This document shows positions 43,861 through 52,805 of a DNA stretch of 64,000 bases, one piece after another. How positions within the stretch are numbered: position 1 is the first letter of the stretch; each line of letters begins with the position of its first letter. Both the position numbers and the translations under genes were made by a program. The notes below the pieces were generated by a model. That model searched no databases and was not told the DNA's origin. It saw only the letters and a list, made by a program, of their open reading frames with translations. Source of the stretch: Trichocoleus sp. (GTDB lineage Bacteria > Cyanobacteriota > Cyanobacteriia > Elainellales > Elainellaceae); assembly GCA_036702865.1 (NCBI GenBank), contig DATNQD010000017.1, positions 62,001 through 126,000 on the forward strand, given 5' to 3'.

Positions 43861-45596
43861 CGAAACAGCCTCCCAATTTCATCGCTGTTAATATCGGCTC
43901 GAACGCGAAACCCTAAAACCGTCTCTGAAAACTGATCTCGCGCCTGTAATGAAATTCCGGCTCGCAAATTGCGGGTCAACCTGGTATCGTAAAACAGTTC
44001 CCAAACATCCGGCATATCTGTGCCGCTGCGTCGTCGTAATCGATTGTTGGAAAGTTCGCGACCATATCCCAAACCAAGTCGATCGCTAGGCAGCAGCAAG
44101 TCGAGCAAATTGAATCCGAGACTGTAAGTCTGTCCGCCCTGGTCGATCGATTGATTCTCATACCAGCCATAGCGACCAAACAAGCCGAGCGAAATTTCTG
44201 GAATAAATGCCTCAATGTTGAGCCCATAAGCGACTTCTCGATCGCCCGATCGCAGCCCAAAATCCTCACCCCCGTTGCGAGAAATTTGATAGATTTCTTC
44301 AAATCCGTCATCCTGTCCGGCATCTCGGTCTGTGGCGTAAGTGCCGCGTACAATGACATTGCCAAATCGCACACCCACTTCACCCGCAAAACCATCAAGC
44401 TGAAATTCACCCAAATCTCGACTCGATGAAAAAGTGGCTCCAGTCAGACTGAGATTATCAATCGGATTCCACGCCACCAGTGCCCCCGGACGAGAACCGA
44501 TGCCAGTCACACTTAGCGCTGGATTGGTTTGAAAAACTGGGTTAAAGAAATGAGTTGCTGCATCTTTGGCAAAACTATTGCGATCGAAATAAGACGTCAG
44601 ATCGATCATGCCAAACACTGCTCGTAACCCTGGCAGGCTTGGAGGTGAAGCAGCAACATACAGTTCGTTTAAGTCTAGCCCGCTGCCTTCGGAATCAGTA
44701 AACGCATCGCCTGTCACAGCATCGACGGTAATACCAAATAACAAGGATGTATTAGGGGCATACATTCCTGTTATCCGGGCTCTGGCAGAAGCTTCATCAC
44801 CCTCTTGCAAATAAACACCTTGCAAGCGAATAGAGGGGGAACCTAGTGCCTCGATCGCAGTGGAGTGTTCAGGTAGGGTTGCCGCAGATGGCTGTTCGGT
44901 TTGAGCAACGAGTGAAGCAGAGTCGATCGGCGTTGGAGGAGTAGAAATTGAATTTTGGGGAGGAGTGGGTGCTACCTCAGGCTCAGAAGCTGCAATTTCG
45001 CTGTCTTGTGGAACCGGATCAGCAGCCAGTGGAACGAAGGTCAGCGCCGTTTGATCACATGACGCATCATCTGAACAAGCATTCAGAACAATATTGGAGT
45101 GATTGATTGAAACCTGCTCGTTGCTTGCAGTAAAATCGGCTGAAGTGGAAGCTGCCCAGGGTGATGAGTCAAGCGTTAACGGCTTAAGGGTAGTAGTTTT
45201 GTCTGAGGTAAAGCGAACAGGATTCGATCCGGGCGTATCTGTTGTAGCGGTTGGTAAAGAAGAGCCTCGATCGATGAAAGCCTGAGTGACCGTAGTTTCT
45301 GTGGCAGCAGCATCGATGGGCAAAGAAAGCTTAGTGGCAGGAACAGCAGAAGCGGATGAAGCATTGACAATGCCAACTGCACTCAAAAAAAACAATGCAT
45401 TGACTGCTGTAATTGTGACCTTTGAGGCAATGGAATCATTGGCAGAATAAGGGACAGGGATAATGACATCATCCATGACATTCGCGGTGAATTGTATAAC
45501 AACAGGTTTCCTGTCAGTGGAAACAAATGAGTGTGAAGCTTGAGCGAAAGGCAAATAGAATCGCTTATTTAGCAAGCTTGTTGAGTAAAGATGCAT
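43857..45596 (-). CDS. Outer-membrane beta-barrel protein of the cellulose operon
   Basis: 579 residues from the ATG at 45596; an in-frame ATG at 45476 would place a signal-like segment (VTITAVNALFFLSAVGIVNA) closer to the start. A low-complexity Ser/Thr/Pro linker (~70-235) precedes a porin-like barrel of alternating strands (SIRLQGVYLQEGDEA, RAVFGMIDLTSYFDRNSF, NVIVRGTYATDRD, SLGLFGRYGWYENQ, NLRAGISLQARDQFSETVLG) ending in a short strand with terminal FR. Carbohydrate-selective-porin-like. First in the operon; likely the exit pore for the glucan. Confidence 0.78.
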   Translation of the reverse strand: MHLYSTSLLNKRFYLPFAQASHSFVSTDRKPVVIQFTANVMDDVIIPVPYSANDSIASKVTITAVNALFFLSAVGIVNASSASAVPATKLSLPIDAAATETTVTQAFIDRGSSLPTATTDTPGSNPVRFTSDKTTTLKPLTLDSSPWAASTSADFTASNEQVSINHSNIVLNACSDDASCDQTALTFVPLAADPVPQDSEIAASEPEVAPTPPQNSISTPPTPIDSASLVAQTEQPSAATLPEHSTAIEALGSPSIRLQGVYLQEGDEASARARITGMYAPNTSLLFGITVDAVTGDAFTDSEGSGLDLNELYVAASPPSLPGLRAVFGMIDLTSYFDRNSFAKDAATHFFNPVFQTNPALSVTGIGSRPGALVAWNPIDNLSLTGATFSSSRDLGEFQLDGFAGEVGVRFGNVIVRGTYATDRDAGQDDGFEEIYQISRNGGEDFGLRSGDREVAYGLNIEAFIPEISLGLFGRYGWYENQSIDQGGQTYSLGFNLLDLLLPSDRLGLGYGRELSNNRLRRRSGTDMPDVWELFYDTRLTRNLRAGISLQARDQFSETVLGFRVRADINSDEIGRLFR

Positions 45597-46379
45597 TGAT
45601 TAGAGAACAGAATCAGGACGGAATTAGAACAGCCTGGATACTGAACCCTCATTACAGATCGATCAGATAGAGGTAAAGCTTTAACGTCGTTCTAATGCAA
45701 TTGATGCAAATAGATGAAAATGCAGCTGATTCACGAGTTGCCCATTCTGGGTCTGGAAGAGATCCGCAATGGAGGTAGAGCCTACTGATTGAAAGGGTGA
45801 TAGATGCGATCGGAGCTTTACGTAATACTGATTAGAAAACACCCTAAGTCAACCGCCAAATGGCGCAATTAAGTAGTTTTATAACACGGATGTCCGTGAG
45901 GTTAAAGAGAAGTGCGTAGCATATTCATGAAGACTATGCAAAACTTCAGTAGAAATATTTTATCTTTTATCAAGCATTAATCTCTACCGAAAAATAAGAA
46001 CCTTTCTTCAACTGAAAGTAAATCTTTGATAAAAGCAATTTCTATCTCTAAAAAAAATCCTGATTTACAAATTGACCGCTACAGTCCTGATTCGCCCAGC
46101 CCATTGAAGTTATTATTTATCAGTGGATTGAGGATTAGCACTATCAAAAAATAAATTGCCTTTATCTGGTTTTTGGGGTTAATTGAATCAAGAAATTCGA
46201 TCGATTCTAAAATCCATTTCCTCTGCTGCTTTATTCCCTTTAAGCATTACAAGAACATGATGATGATCACTGCAACATCTTAAATCTTGTGATAAGTTTG
46301 GTCAGAATAACTGCTTTGGTGCATCTTCCAGACAATTCATAGACGAATTCCTGCGAAGTTTCATTGATCTCTATTTCCT
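45597..46379. other. Intergenic region with the bcs promoter
   Basis: 783 bp between divergent genes. It contains the palindrome at 45885-45898 and long AT-rich stretches around 45950-46060. No coding frame is supported. Confidence 0.5.
45885..45898. promoter_or_regulatory. 14-bp perfect palindrome upstream of the bcs operon
   Basis: CACGGA-TG-TCCGTG, about 290 bp before the barrel gene start. Possible regulator site for the cellulose operon; no factor known. Confidence 0.4.
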
Positions 46380-47153
46380 ATGTTGAAAAGCTTATCCTTT
46401 TCTAATTGGCAAGGCACAACCTTGCAGCGATTCATTTGTTACTCGATCGTTCTGCTGAGTCTTTTACTGATTCTTTGTACTGGCTGTACAAGCTTCCGGC
46501 TCCCCGGACAATCGGCTGAAGTCAACCTCGATTTACAGGTTAGTCCAGGTAATTTTGCCGGAGTTTACAACATTTCGGGCAGTGCTGATTTGCCCAACCA
46601 AACAAAAATTGCAGTTGCGGCTGTTCGCTATCTTTATCCAACCCAATCGATTAATCAGGCTATCACCGATCGCCCGACCTACTCCGTTTTAGACTATCAA
46701 GAAGCGGAGATCAAAGATAAACAGTGGCAAACTCGGCTCAACCTCTGGCAGGTTGCCAAAGACGGTCGCTATGCTGAAGCGTGGCAGCTTGAGCAACCGA
46801 AAACGGGTCTGACTGTGGCTCCTGCTCCAGAAATCATTTTTTTGGCAACCTTGACCCCCGGAAAAAATCTTGCTCGCGTGGAGCAGCAATTGGCTCAGCG
46901 CAGCCTGCGGTTCTCAAGTGCAATTACGCGTAGCACCAGCGATGGAGATTGGTATGTGCAGGTCAGTCAATCGATGACAGCCGGGTTACCAAACGACAAA
47001 ACGGCTCCACTACTGCAAAGTAATAAAGAGAACAATGATGGATGGGGCGATCGCTATGTGCTCGTTCCAGAACCGCCAAACCCAATTCAGCTAGAGCAGC
47101 CTTCAAACCGCCGCACCAATGCACCTTACTCGGCAGCAGAATTCCTCCGATAA
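46380..47153 (+). CDS. Putative lipoprotein of unknown function
   Basis: 257 residues. N-terminal hydrophobic stretch (FICYSIVLLSLLLILCTGC) ends at a Cys with a lipobox-like LCTGC, so lipid anchoring is likely. The mature part is beta-rich at first (EVNLDLQVSPGNFAGVYNISG) and includes AAVRYLYPTQSINQ and a C-terminal region with Pro/Asn. No domain recognised. Stands between divergent/convergent single genes. Confidence 0.65.
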   Translation: MLKSLSFSNWQGTTLQRFICYSIVLLSLLLILCTGCTSFRLPGQSAEVNLDLQVSPGNFAGVYNISGSADLPNQTKIAVAAVRYLYPTQSINQAITDRPTYSVLDYQEAEIKDKQWQTRLNLWQVAKDGRYAEAWQLEQPKTGLTVAPAPEIIFLATLTPGKNLARVEQQLAQRSLRFSSAITRSTSDGDWYVQVSQSMTAGLPNDKTAPLLQSNKENNDGWGDRYVLVPEPPNPIQLEQPSNRRTNAPYSAAEFLR

Positions 47154-47171
47154 TTGAGCATGAACCAGACT

Positions 47172-47690
47172 TCAAGCAGGATTCATGGGTGGCATTTGGG
47201 TTCGCTCATTTCCAAAACTGGGTTCTGCATAATAAGGAACTGCATCTAAAATGCCTGACTCTACATTGCTTCGTTCATTGATGCGGTTGTCAGTTTCAGG
47301 TTCTTCTTCTCGTGCTACAGACAAATCGACCCATTCAGATCGCACTTCAAAATCAGCGATCGGTTGGGCTGCTGCTTCTAGTTCAAGCGAGTTGGGCATT
47401 GAGGAAACGACCCGGGGCTGCTGCGATCGACGACGAATGATATCCGCAGTTAGCAGACCAGCACTGACGCTCGTAATTGCAGCAATGCCGATATATCGAA
47501 TCATTGGATCTTTAGATTGTCGATCTTTATGATTGAGAATCGGCTGAAACGTTTCCTGGAGGAAGGATAACTGATCACCCTCAATCACGCCTGACTGAAG
47601 CAGCAGCAACGGTGCAATAAAACCCGAAAAAATAGTACTGGAAACTAACGCGATCGGTAAGAAAACAGACTTCAGTGGAGAAGAGTTCAT
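47172..47690 (-). CDS. Hypothetical membrane protein
   Basis: 172 residues from the ATG at 47690, with GGAAG upstream; a GTG at 47828 would add 46 residues of charged sequence. Two hydrophobic segments: SVFLPIALVSSTIFSGFIAPLLLL and MIRYIGIAAITSVSAGLLTADI. The rest is acidic and polar. No family recognised. It converges on the lipoprotein gene, 18 bp apart. Confidence 0.55.
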   Translation of the reverse strand: MNSSPLKSVFLPIALVSSTIFSGFIAPLLLLQSGVIEGDQLSFLQETFQPILNHKDRQSKDPMIRYIGIAAITSVSAGLLTADIIRRRSQQPRVVSSMPNSLELEAAAQPIADFEVRSEWVDLSVAREEEPETDNRINERSNVESGILDAVPYYAEPSFGNERTQMPPMNPA

Positions 47691-48286
47691 TTTTAGTACT
47701 TCCAACTCTAGGACAAGGGAACGATTTGAAGTGTGGTAATGCACCGCTTGTCTCAAATACTCTCGCAAATACTCTGGCTTGAAGCTATTCGCAGCGCGAT
47801 CAAAAACAAAGCTTTCCGCTGTTCTCACATTATACGCAGGCTGAACCCTCTTTCCGTAATCTAAACTTTAATTGTCAAGTTAACAAAACAATCCTTTGCC
47901 AAAACACCCTAATTGATAGTAGCTTTTACTCATTTACAAACAATTACGATTACAATTAGATGAAGTCGCAGAGTCAAACGATCGAGTTCGCGCTGATCAG
48001 CACTACGGTTACACTTCACCCCAATTCATATCAGCCAGCCTGCTTCAAAATCACCTGATTCATCATCTATTAAACTCAGTCTGGTTAAGGCAGCCTTCTG
48101 TCCTGTGGTGGACATTTTTCTTTAAAAAACAACAGCAGTCTATTCCTTTGGCGCATGGCTCAAATGCTAGATAAGGCTTCATTTATAGTTCACTGAAGCT
48201 TTAAGCTCTTCATCCGGCAGAACTAAAAAGAGGATGAATAACTGTTGTAAGTGAAGGGTTACAGCTCCTCGCTCTAAGCTAGTGCC
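47691..48286. other. Divergent intergenic region, no supported gene
   Basis: 596 bp between two divergent genes (the leftward frame may extend to 47828). No repeat, RNA or operator stands out. Confidence 0.45.
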
Positions 48287-48976
48287 ATGAAATTCCAAGC
48301 CTCAATTGCAACAGTTATTATTACAACCGCAACACTATTAACGCTTTCCTGGTTCGTTGTATTAAAAGGACAACGGTCAGAAGTTGATCAAGCTGCGAAT
48401 GCGTCACCGTTTCATTTCACGTTTTTCAGACAACCGTCTATCACTGAGACAATTCTGAAAACAAAAAATTGTGTGGGCTGTGATTTGAGTGGTATTGATC
48501 TCAGCGGCTTAGATTTGAGCCGAGTTGATCTGCGGAACGCCAATCTCTCCCATGCAAACTTGACTCGAACAAAGTTAATTAATGCAATTTTGGCTGGTGC
48601 TCAGCTCACTCATGCCAATTTGAGCAAAACGAATTTGCAGGGCGCGAATCTGCAACAGGCAAACCTCAGCCATGCTGACCTGTCAGATGCTCAAATGCTA
48701 AATGCCAGCTTTAATCAGGCAACCATGCAGCAAACGACGTTCGATCGGGCAGAATTGCGAGATGCAGATCTCAATTCGGCAGCCGTTGAAGGCGGGAGTT
48801 TCAAAGCAACAAGTTTGTATGGAGCAACGTTACGATCGGCTAAATTGTCGAATGCAAATTTCACCAGTGCAGATCTACGATATGCCGATTTATCAAATGC
48901 AACCCTCAAGGGCACAAATTTTGCTCAAGCTCAACTCGATCGCGCTATCTTTAGCCAGCAAAAACCCTTGCCATAA
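48287..48976 (+). CDS. Membrane-anchored pentapeptide-repeat protein
   Basis: 229 residues. N-terminal signal anchor (ATVIITTATLLTLSWFVVL) then, from ~62, a run of A(D/N)LXX pentapeptides starting KNCVGCDLSGIDLSGLDLS and ending near residue 222. This predicts a right-handed quadrilateral beta-helix outside the cytoplasmic membrane or in the thylakoid lumen. The NCVGCDL cap is typical of cyanobacterial members. Function unknown. Confidence 0.88.
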   Translation: MKFQASIATVIITTATLLTLSWFVVLKGQRSEVDQAANASPFHFTFFRQPSITETILKTKNCVGCDLSGIDLSGLDLSRVDLRNANLSHANLTRTKLINAILAGAQLTHANLSKTNLQGANLQQANLSHADLSDAQMLNASFNQATMQQTTFDRAELRDADLNSAAVEGGSFKATSLYGATLRSAKLSNANFTSADLRYADLSNATLKGTNFAQAQLDRAIFSQQKPLP

Positions 48977-49011
48977 CTATATTTTTCACCTAATCAAAAA
49001 TCCTCTGTTTG

Positions 49012-49037
49012 ACTCACCCTAAAGCGGTGGGTTTTTT
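49012..49037 (+). terminator. Probable terminator after the pentapeptide gene
   Basis: CACC pairs with GGTG across CTAAAGC, followed by GG and six T. Short stem, so moderate confidence. Confidence 0.45.
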
Positions 49038-49069
49038 GTTATAAGAAGACGTTGTTCCGATCGCGCTGC

Positions 49070-50239
49070 ATGACCCATTCGATCGTTCGGCTACCGCGTC
49101 CTCTCCTGTGGACGATGGCTTTTACCTGTGGAGCAGTCGCCGCGAACCTCTATTACAATCAGCCGCTTCTGGTTGTCATTGCTCAAGACTTTCAGGCTGC
49201 TCCTTCGCTCACTGGGCTGTTGCCAATGTTAACTCAGGTTGGTTATGCCACCGGAGTTTTATTACTTGTACCGCTAGGAGATTTGCTGGAGAAACGTCGT
49301 TTGATTATCCTGATGCTGGGGGCAAGTGCAATCGCTCTGGCAATCACGGCGGCGGCTCCCAGTTTGTCCTGGTTATTGGGGGCAAGTTGGGCGATCGGCG
49401 TCACCAGCATTAGCGCTCAATTAATTGTTCCTTTTGCCGCACAGTTAGTAGCACCAGAAGCACGCGGCAACGTCGTTGGTATTGTGATGAGTGGCTTGCT
49501 GATTGGGGTACTGCTGGCGCGAACCGTGAGTGGGTGGGTGGGGGCAATTTTTGATTGGCGAACGATGTACTGGCTTGCCAGCGGGCTCATGCTGCTGTTA
49601 GGGCTGGGGCTTTCCCGCTTCCTGCCTAAGAGCCAGTCCCCTTTGAAGGTCAGCTATCTGAGATTAATTCGATCGCTCTTCCCGCTCCTGACGCAGCCTG
49701 TATTGCGCGAGACAGCTCTCATTGGGGCAATGTCCTTTGCTGCGTTTAGTGCCTTCTGGAGTACGCTTGCCTTTCGATTAGCAGCACCGCCCTATCACTA
49801 TGGTAGTGAGGTTACGGGTTTGTTTGGCTTAGTGGGCATTGTTGGCGCAGTTGCGGCTCCAATTGCTGGGAAGCTTGCCGATCGCGGTGATCCGAAGCTG
49901 ACTGCCGGAATTGGCTTAGCAAGCACAACATTATCGTTCTTGCTGTTTTGGGGATTTGGGCAGCAGCTTTGGGGTTTAGTTGCAGGGGTGATCTTGCTAG
50001 ACTGGGGCGTTCAATCAACACAAATTTCCAATCAAGCACAGATCTATGGCCTGCCTGCCGAGTTTCACAGTCGGCTGAATGCGCTGTACATTACGCTCTA
50101 TTTTGTGGGAGGGGCGATCGGTTCGTTAGCAGGTGCATTTGGCTGGACTCATTTCGGCTGGAGTGGGGTCTGCATAGCGTCGTTATTCATGATTGGGGTT
50201 GCCTGGACAAAATTTATGCCGGGCGATTTCAGAAAATGA
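49070..50239 (+). CDS. MFS transporter
   Basis: 389 residues from the ATG at 49070; a TTG at 49052 adds six. Twelve predicted helices. Helix 1 ends AANLYYNQPLLVVIAQDF and the helix 2-3 loop reads GDLLEKRRLIILM, the MFS signature form. The second half begins near LIRSLFPLLTQPVLRETAL. Members with the YYNQPLL motif are annotated as drug or metabolite exporters; substrate not predictable. Singleton. Confidence 0.85.
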   Translation: MTHSIVRLPRPLLWTMAFTCGAVAANLYYNQPLLVVIAQDFQAAPSLTGLLPMLTQVGYATGVLLLVPLGDLLEKRRLIILMLGASAIALAITAAAPSLSWLLGASWAIGVTSISAQLIVPFAAQLVAPEARGNVVGIVMSGLLIGVLLARTVSGWVGAIFDWRTMYWLASGLMLLLGLGLSRFLPKSQSPLKVSYLRLIRSLFPLLTQPVLRETALIGAMSFAAFSAFWSTLAFRLAAPPYHYGSEVTGLFGLVGIVGAVAAPIAGKLADRGDPKLTAGIGLASTTLSFLLFWGFGQQLWGLVAGVILLDWGVQSTQISNQAQIYGLPAEFHSRLNALYITLYFVGGAIGSLAGAFGWTHFGWSGVCIASLFMIGVAWTKFMPGDFRK

Positions 50240-50363
50240 TAAAAGGAAATTTCTCAGAAAAAAGGCAGGCTTTGCCGAATGAAATGACCGAACCGAGCGC
50301 ATCATGGCAAAACCTGCACTTACAGGTCATCTGTTTTCGAGAAATTAGTTTCTAGAAATTAGC

Positions 50364-51710
50364 CTAATTTGCCGCAAGCATCGTCGGATTACCGCAGGCA
50401 TCAAGGACAGGGTGAGGTGAGTTGACTTTGATATTTAAGTGCTCCAATGACTCAGAAATAGGGAGTGCAAAGCCCAAGCCTTCTACACCGCGACTGGTAA
50501 TTTTCTCGGTAACGATGCCAATTACTGCCCCTCGCTGATTCAATAAAGGACCGCCACTGTTGCCTGGATTCACTGCGGCATCGGTTTGAATCAGGTGATG
50601 CACGCCATTTTTGCGAATTCCACTCACAACCCCCTGCGTCACACTATTGGATAGTGCCAGCGGATTACCGATCGCCACAACACCCTCACCGACTTTGACA
50701 GCGCTGGTATGACAAATTGGTAAACCGGGAAGCTCCATCGGGCTGCCTTCGATCTGAAGTAGCGCAACATCTAAAGCCGCATCGCGTTTGATTACCCTCG
50801 CAGGATGAGTGGAGCCATCATACAAATCCGCTTTGACAGCATAGGCAGAGCCAACTACATGACGATTGGTGACGATCAGACCCGATGAATCAATCACAAA
50901 ACCGCTGCCGCGTCCGTCAGATGTCCGAATCTGCACAATTGACGGAATCGATCGCGTCACAATTTGTTCTGTGCTGAGTGGGATATCTGAACTGGCAAGC
51001 GCAGCAATTTCAAAGTGAATTGGTTTGGTTTGCGGGAGAGCTGCCAGCGTCGGCTCATTCATCACGGATCGAAAGCCAGCATCCGCTAAAAGGGAGCGAA
51101 AGCTCGATCGAATTGCCTCATAGGTTGCAGCCGGGTTGTCAACGCCTTCTGCCTCTGCTTTGCCGATCGTTTCTTGACGGTAGACAACTTTTGCGGTTGC
51201 CCGATCGAACAGCTCCCAGCGAATGGCTCGTTCGTCCTGGGTCTGGTCATGGAAGAGGGTGCTGTAGGAGTTCAGCTTCACCTGGGTCATCGTTCCCCCC
51301 AGCAGGAAGCGTCCCGGTTCAATCTCATCAACCAGCTGATCCGCAAAGAGAGAATTTGCCGATGAACGTACCACGTCATATCCTGCTTCAATCAGTTCCT
51401 CCTCCATCAGCGATCGAGCCGCATCCTCCAGCTGCTCATTCATTTCACCGACGGCAGTATATCGCTCCTGCAAAATCTTCAGAAGCCCGTCGTAATGCCC
51501 ACCAACAACAACGCCAGGTAATACTCCAGAGCGAAGACTGACCACTTCAATCCTGCTATCTTGACTTGTGGAGCCGAAGTTGGTCTTAAATGATATGGGT
51601 TGAGACAAGGGATGAGCAGAATTCGTCAAACCCTCTGCCATCACAGGAACTTGGAACATAAACCAGAGCAGCAGCGTACAGATAAAGCGACCAAAAAAAC
51701 TTTTGATCAT
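50364..51710 (-). CDS. Trypsin-like serine protease with a novel N-terminal domain
   Basis: 448 residues. Signal peptide (FICTLLLWFMFQVPVMA). Residues ~55-225 form a domain with VLPGVVVGGHYDGLLKILQERY, LLGGTMTQVKLN and IRWELFDRATAKVVYRQ, reminiscent of outer-membrane assembly lipoproteins, but I cannot name it. Residues ~250-430 are an S1C/HtrA-type protease with triad His284 (TNRHVVG), Asp314 (DAALDVALL) and Ser385 (NPGNSGGPL). No PDZ domain follows. Probably periplasmic. The combination is unusual. Confidence 0.82.
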   Translation of the reverse strand: MIKSFFGRFICTLLLWFMFQVPVMAEGLTNSAHPLSQPISFKTNFGSTSQDSRIEVVSLRSGVLPGVVVGGHYDGLLKILQERYTAVGEMNEQLEDAARSLMEEELIEAGYDVVRSSANSLFADQLVDEIEPGRFLLGGTMTQVKLNSYSTLFHDQTQDERAIRWELFDRATAKVVYRQETIGKAEAEGVDNPAATYEAIRSSFRSLLADAGFRSVMNEPTLAALPQTKPIHFEIAALASSDIPLSTEQIVTRSIPSIVQIRTSDGRGSGFVIDSSGLIVTNRHVVGSAYAVKADLYDGSTHPARVIKRDAALDVALLQIEGSPMELPGLPICHTSAVKVGEGVVAIGNPLALSNSVTQGVVSGIRKNGVHHLIQTDAAVNPGNSGGPLLNQRGAVIGIVTEKITSRGVEGLGFALPISESLEHLNIKVNSPHPVLDACGNPTMLAAN

Positions 51711-51891
51711 AGATTAAAAGCGTTACAGCGAGAACGTAGAATTTCCTTAATCTGCAGAACAACCTATCCTCTTGTAAAGGGCAAATATACAGAAATTTAA
51801 GGATAGGTTAACTGTATTTATCTGTAATGGCTCCAGAGTTAGCTCGCAGCCTTGATTTGCGGGTTTAACATTTCACCCTAGATTGAACTGT

Positions 51892-52425
51892 ATGAATCAA
51901 AATTCACTACCTCAACCGCTCGAAACGGTATTCTCTGAATCCAAATCAGAAGATATTTTCCGTAATTTGTTGCCTGTCATGTGTCAATTGTTACAGGTCG
52001 ATCGCTGCTTTCTGCATTTGCGAGATCCTGAGACTCGCTTACATCAAAATTTTTGCTGGCGACAAAATCCTGATCTGCCTGATACCAGCATAGAAGGATG
52101 GGAGCCGGAACAGGAATGGGAAAAAGAAGACCCTATGTTTGCAGCAGCACTTCGAGCCGAAGATTCCATTTTTGTTGAAGACATTGAAACCGCCAGTCCC
52201 TCAGTGCTGAATCGGGAATTTGAGCGCACAAATTTGGGGCATCGCGCCTTAGTTCATGCTCATTTGCGGCAAGAAGGCTTGCTCTGGGGCATTTTACAAC
52301 CTGCCGTTTTTGGGAAGCCGCGAGTTTGGAGTGACGCCGATCGACTGGTGATTCATCAAGTTGTAGAGAAATTAACGCCGATCGTGATTCATTATGTTAA
52401 AACAGCGATCCCTAGTGAATCCTGA
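51892..52425 (+). CDS. Stand-alone GAF-domain protein
   Basis: 177 residues from the ATG at 51892. One GAF domain: IFRNLLPVMCQLLQVDRCFLHLRDPETR, then WEPEQEWEKEDPMFAAALRAED and GHRALVHAHLRQEGLLWGILQPA. The position where bilin GAFs carry Cys-His has Leu-Gly-His here, so no bilin is expected. No output domain is attached. It may be a partner or sensor of small ligands. Confidence 0.75.
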   Translation: MNQNSLPQPLETVFSESKSEDIFRNLLPVMCQLLQVDRCFLHLRDPETRLHQNFCWRQNPDLPDTSIEGWEPEQEWEKEDPMFAAALRAEDSIFVEDIETASPSVLNREFERTNLGHRALVHAHLRQEGLLWGILQPAVFGKPRVWSDADRLVIHQVVEKLTPIVIHYVKTAIPSES

Positions 52426-52805
52426 TTTATTCTTAGCGATCGTGTCATAGCTGTTACAAATCTTGTTTAATTTCTATGATCCAGGATGACAGAAATAACA
52501 AGAGTAATTTAGTTGAGCTTTGGTCAGCGATGGCAGTTACCTTTAAGGGTTGAACATCAGGCTGGACGTTTGCTTGAATCTCCTCTATCAGCCGCCTAAA
52601 AAGTAGCATTTGAACCGATCGTTTGATCAAAATATGCTTCTGAATTCCATTGCTGCTGAAATCACTGCCCAGTAGTAAATCGCTGCTTAAAAATTGATTG
52701 TCGCAATTCCAAATTTTTGTCACCATTACAGTCAGGATGCGAGGACAGGCAACTCAGCTCCGATTCCTAGTCTGACTCGCTGACTTTTTACCTCTGGGAG
52801 AACTT
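52426..52805. other. Intergenic stretch, no well-supported gene
   Basis: 380 bp. A 90-codon minus-strand frame at 52454-52726 lacks a ribosome site and any recognised family. The ALDH gene's GGGAGA ribosome site is at its right end. Confidence 0.45.

Noticed and set aside
52454-52726. 90-codon minus-strand frame before the ALDH gene
   Set aside because: No ribosome site and no recognised domain. Could be real, but the sequence alone does not support it.
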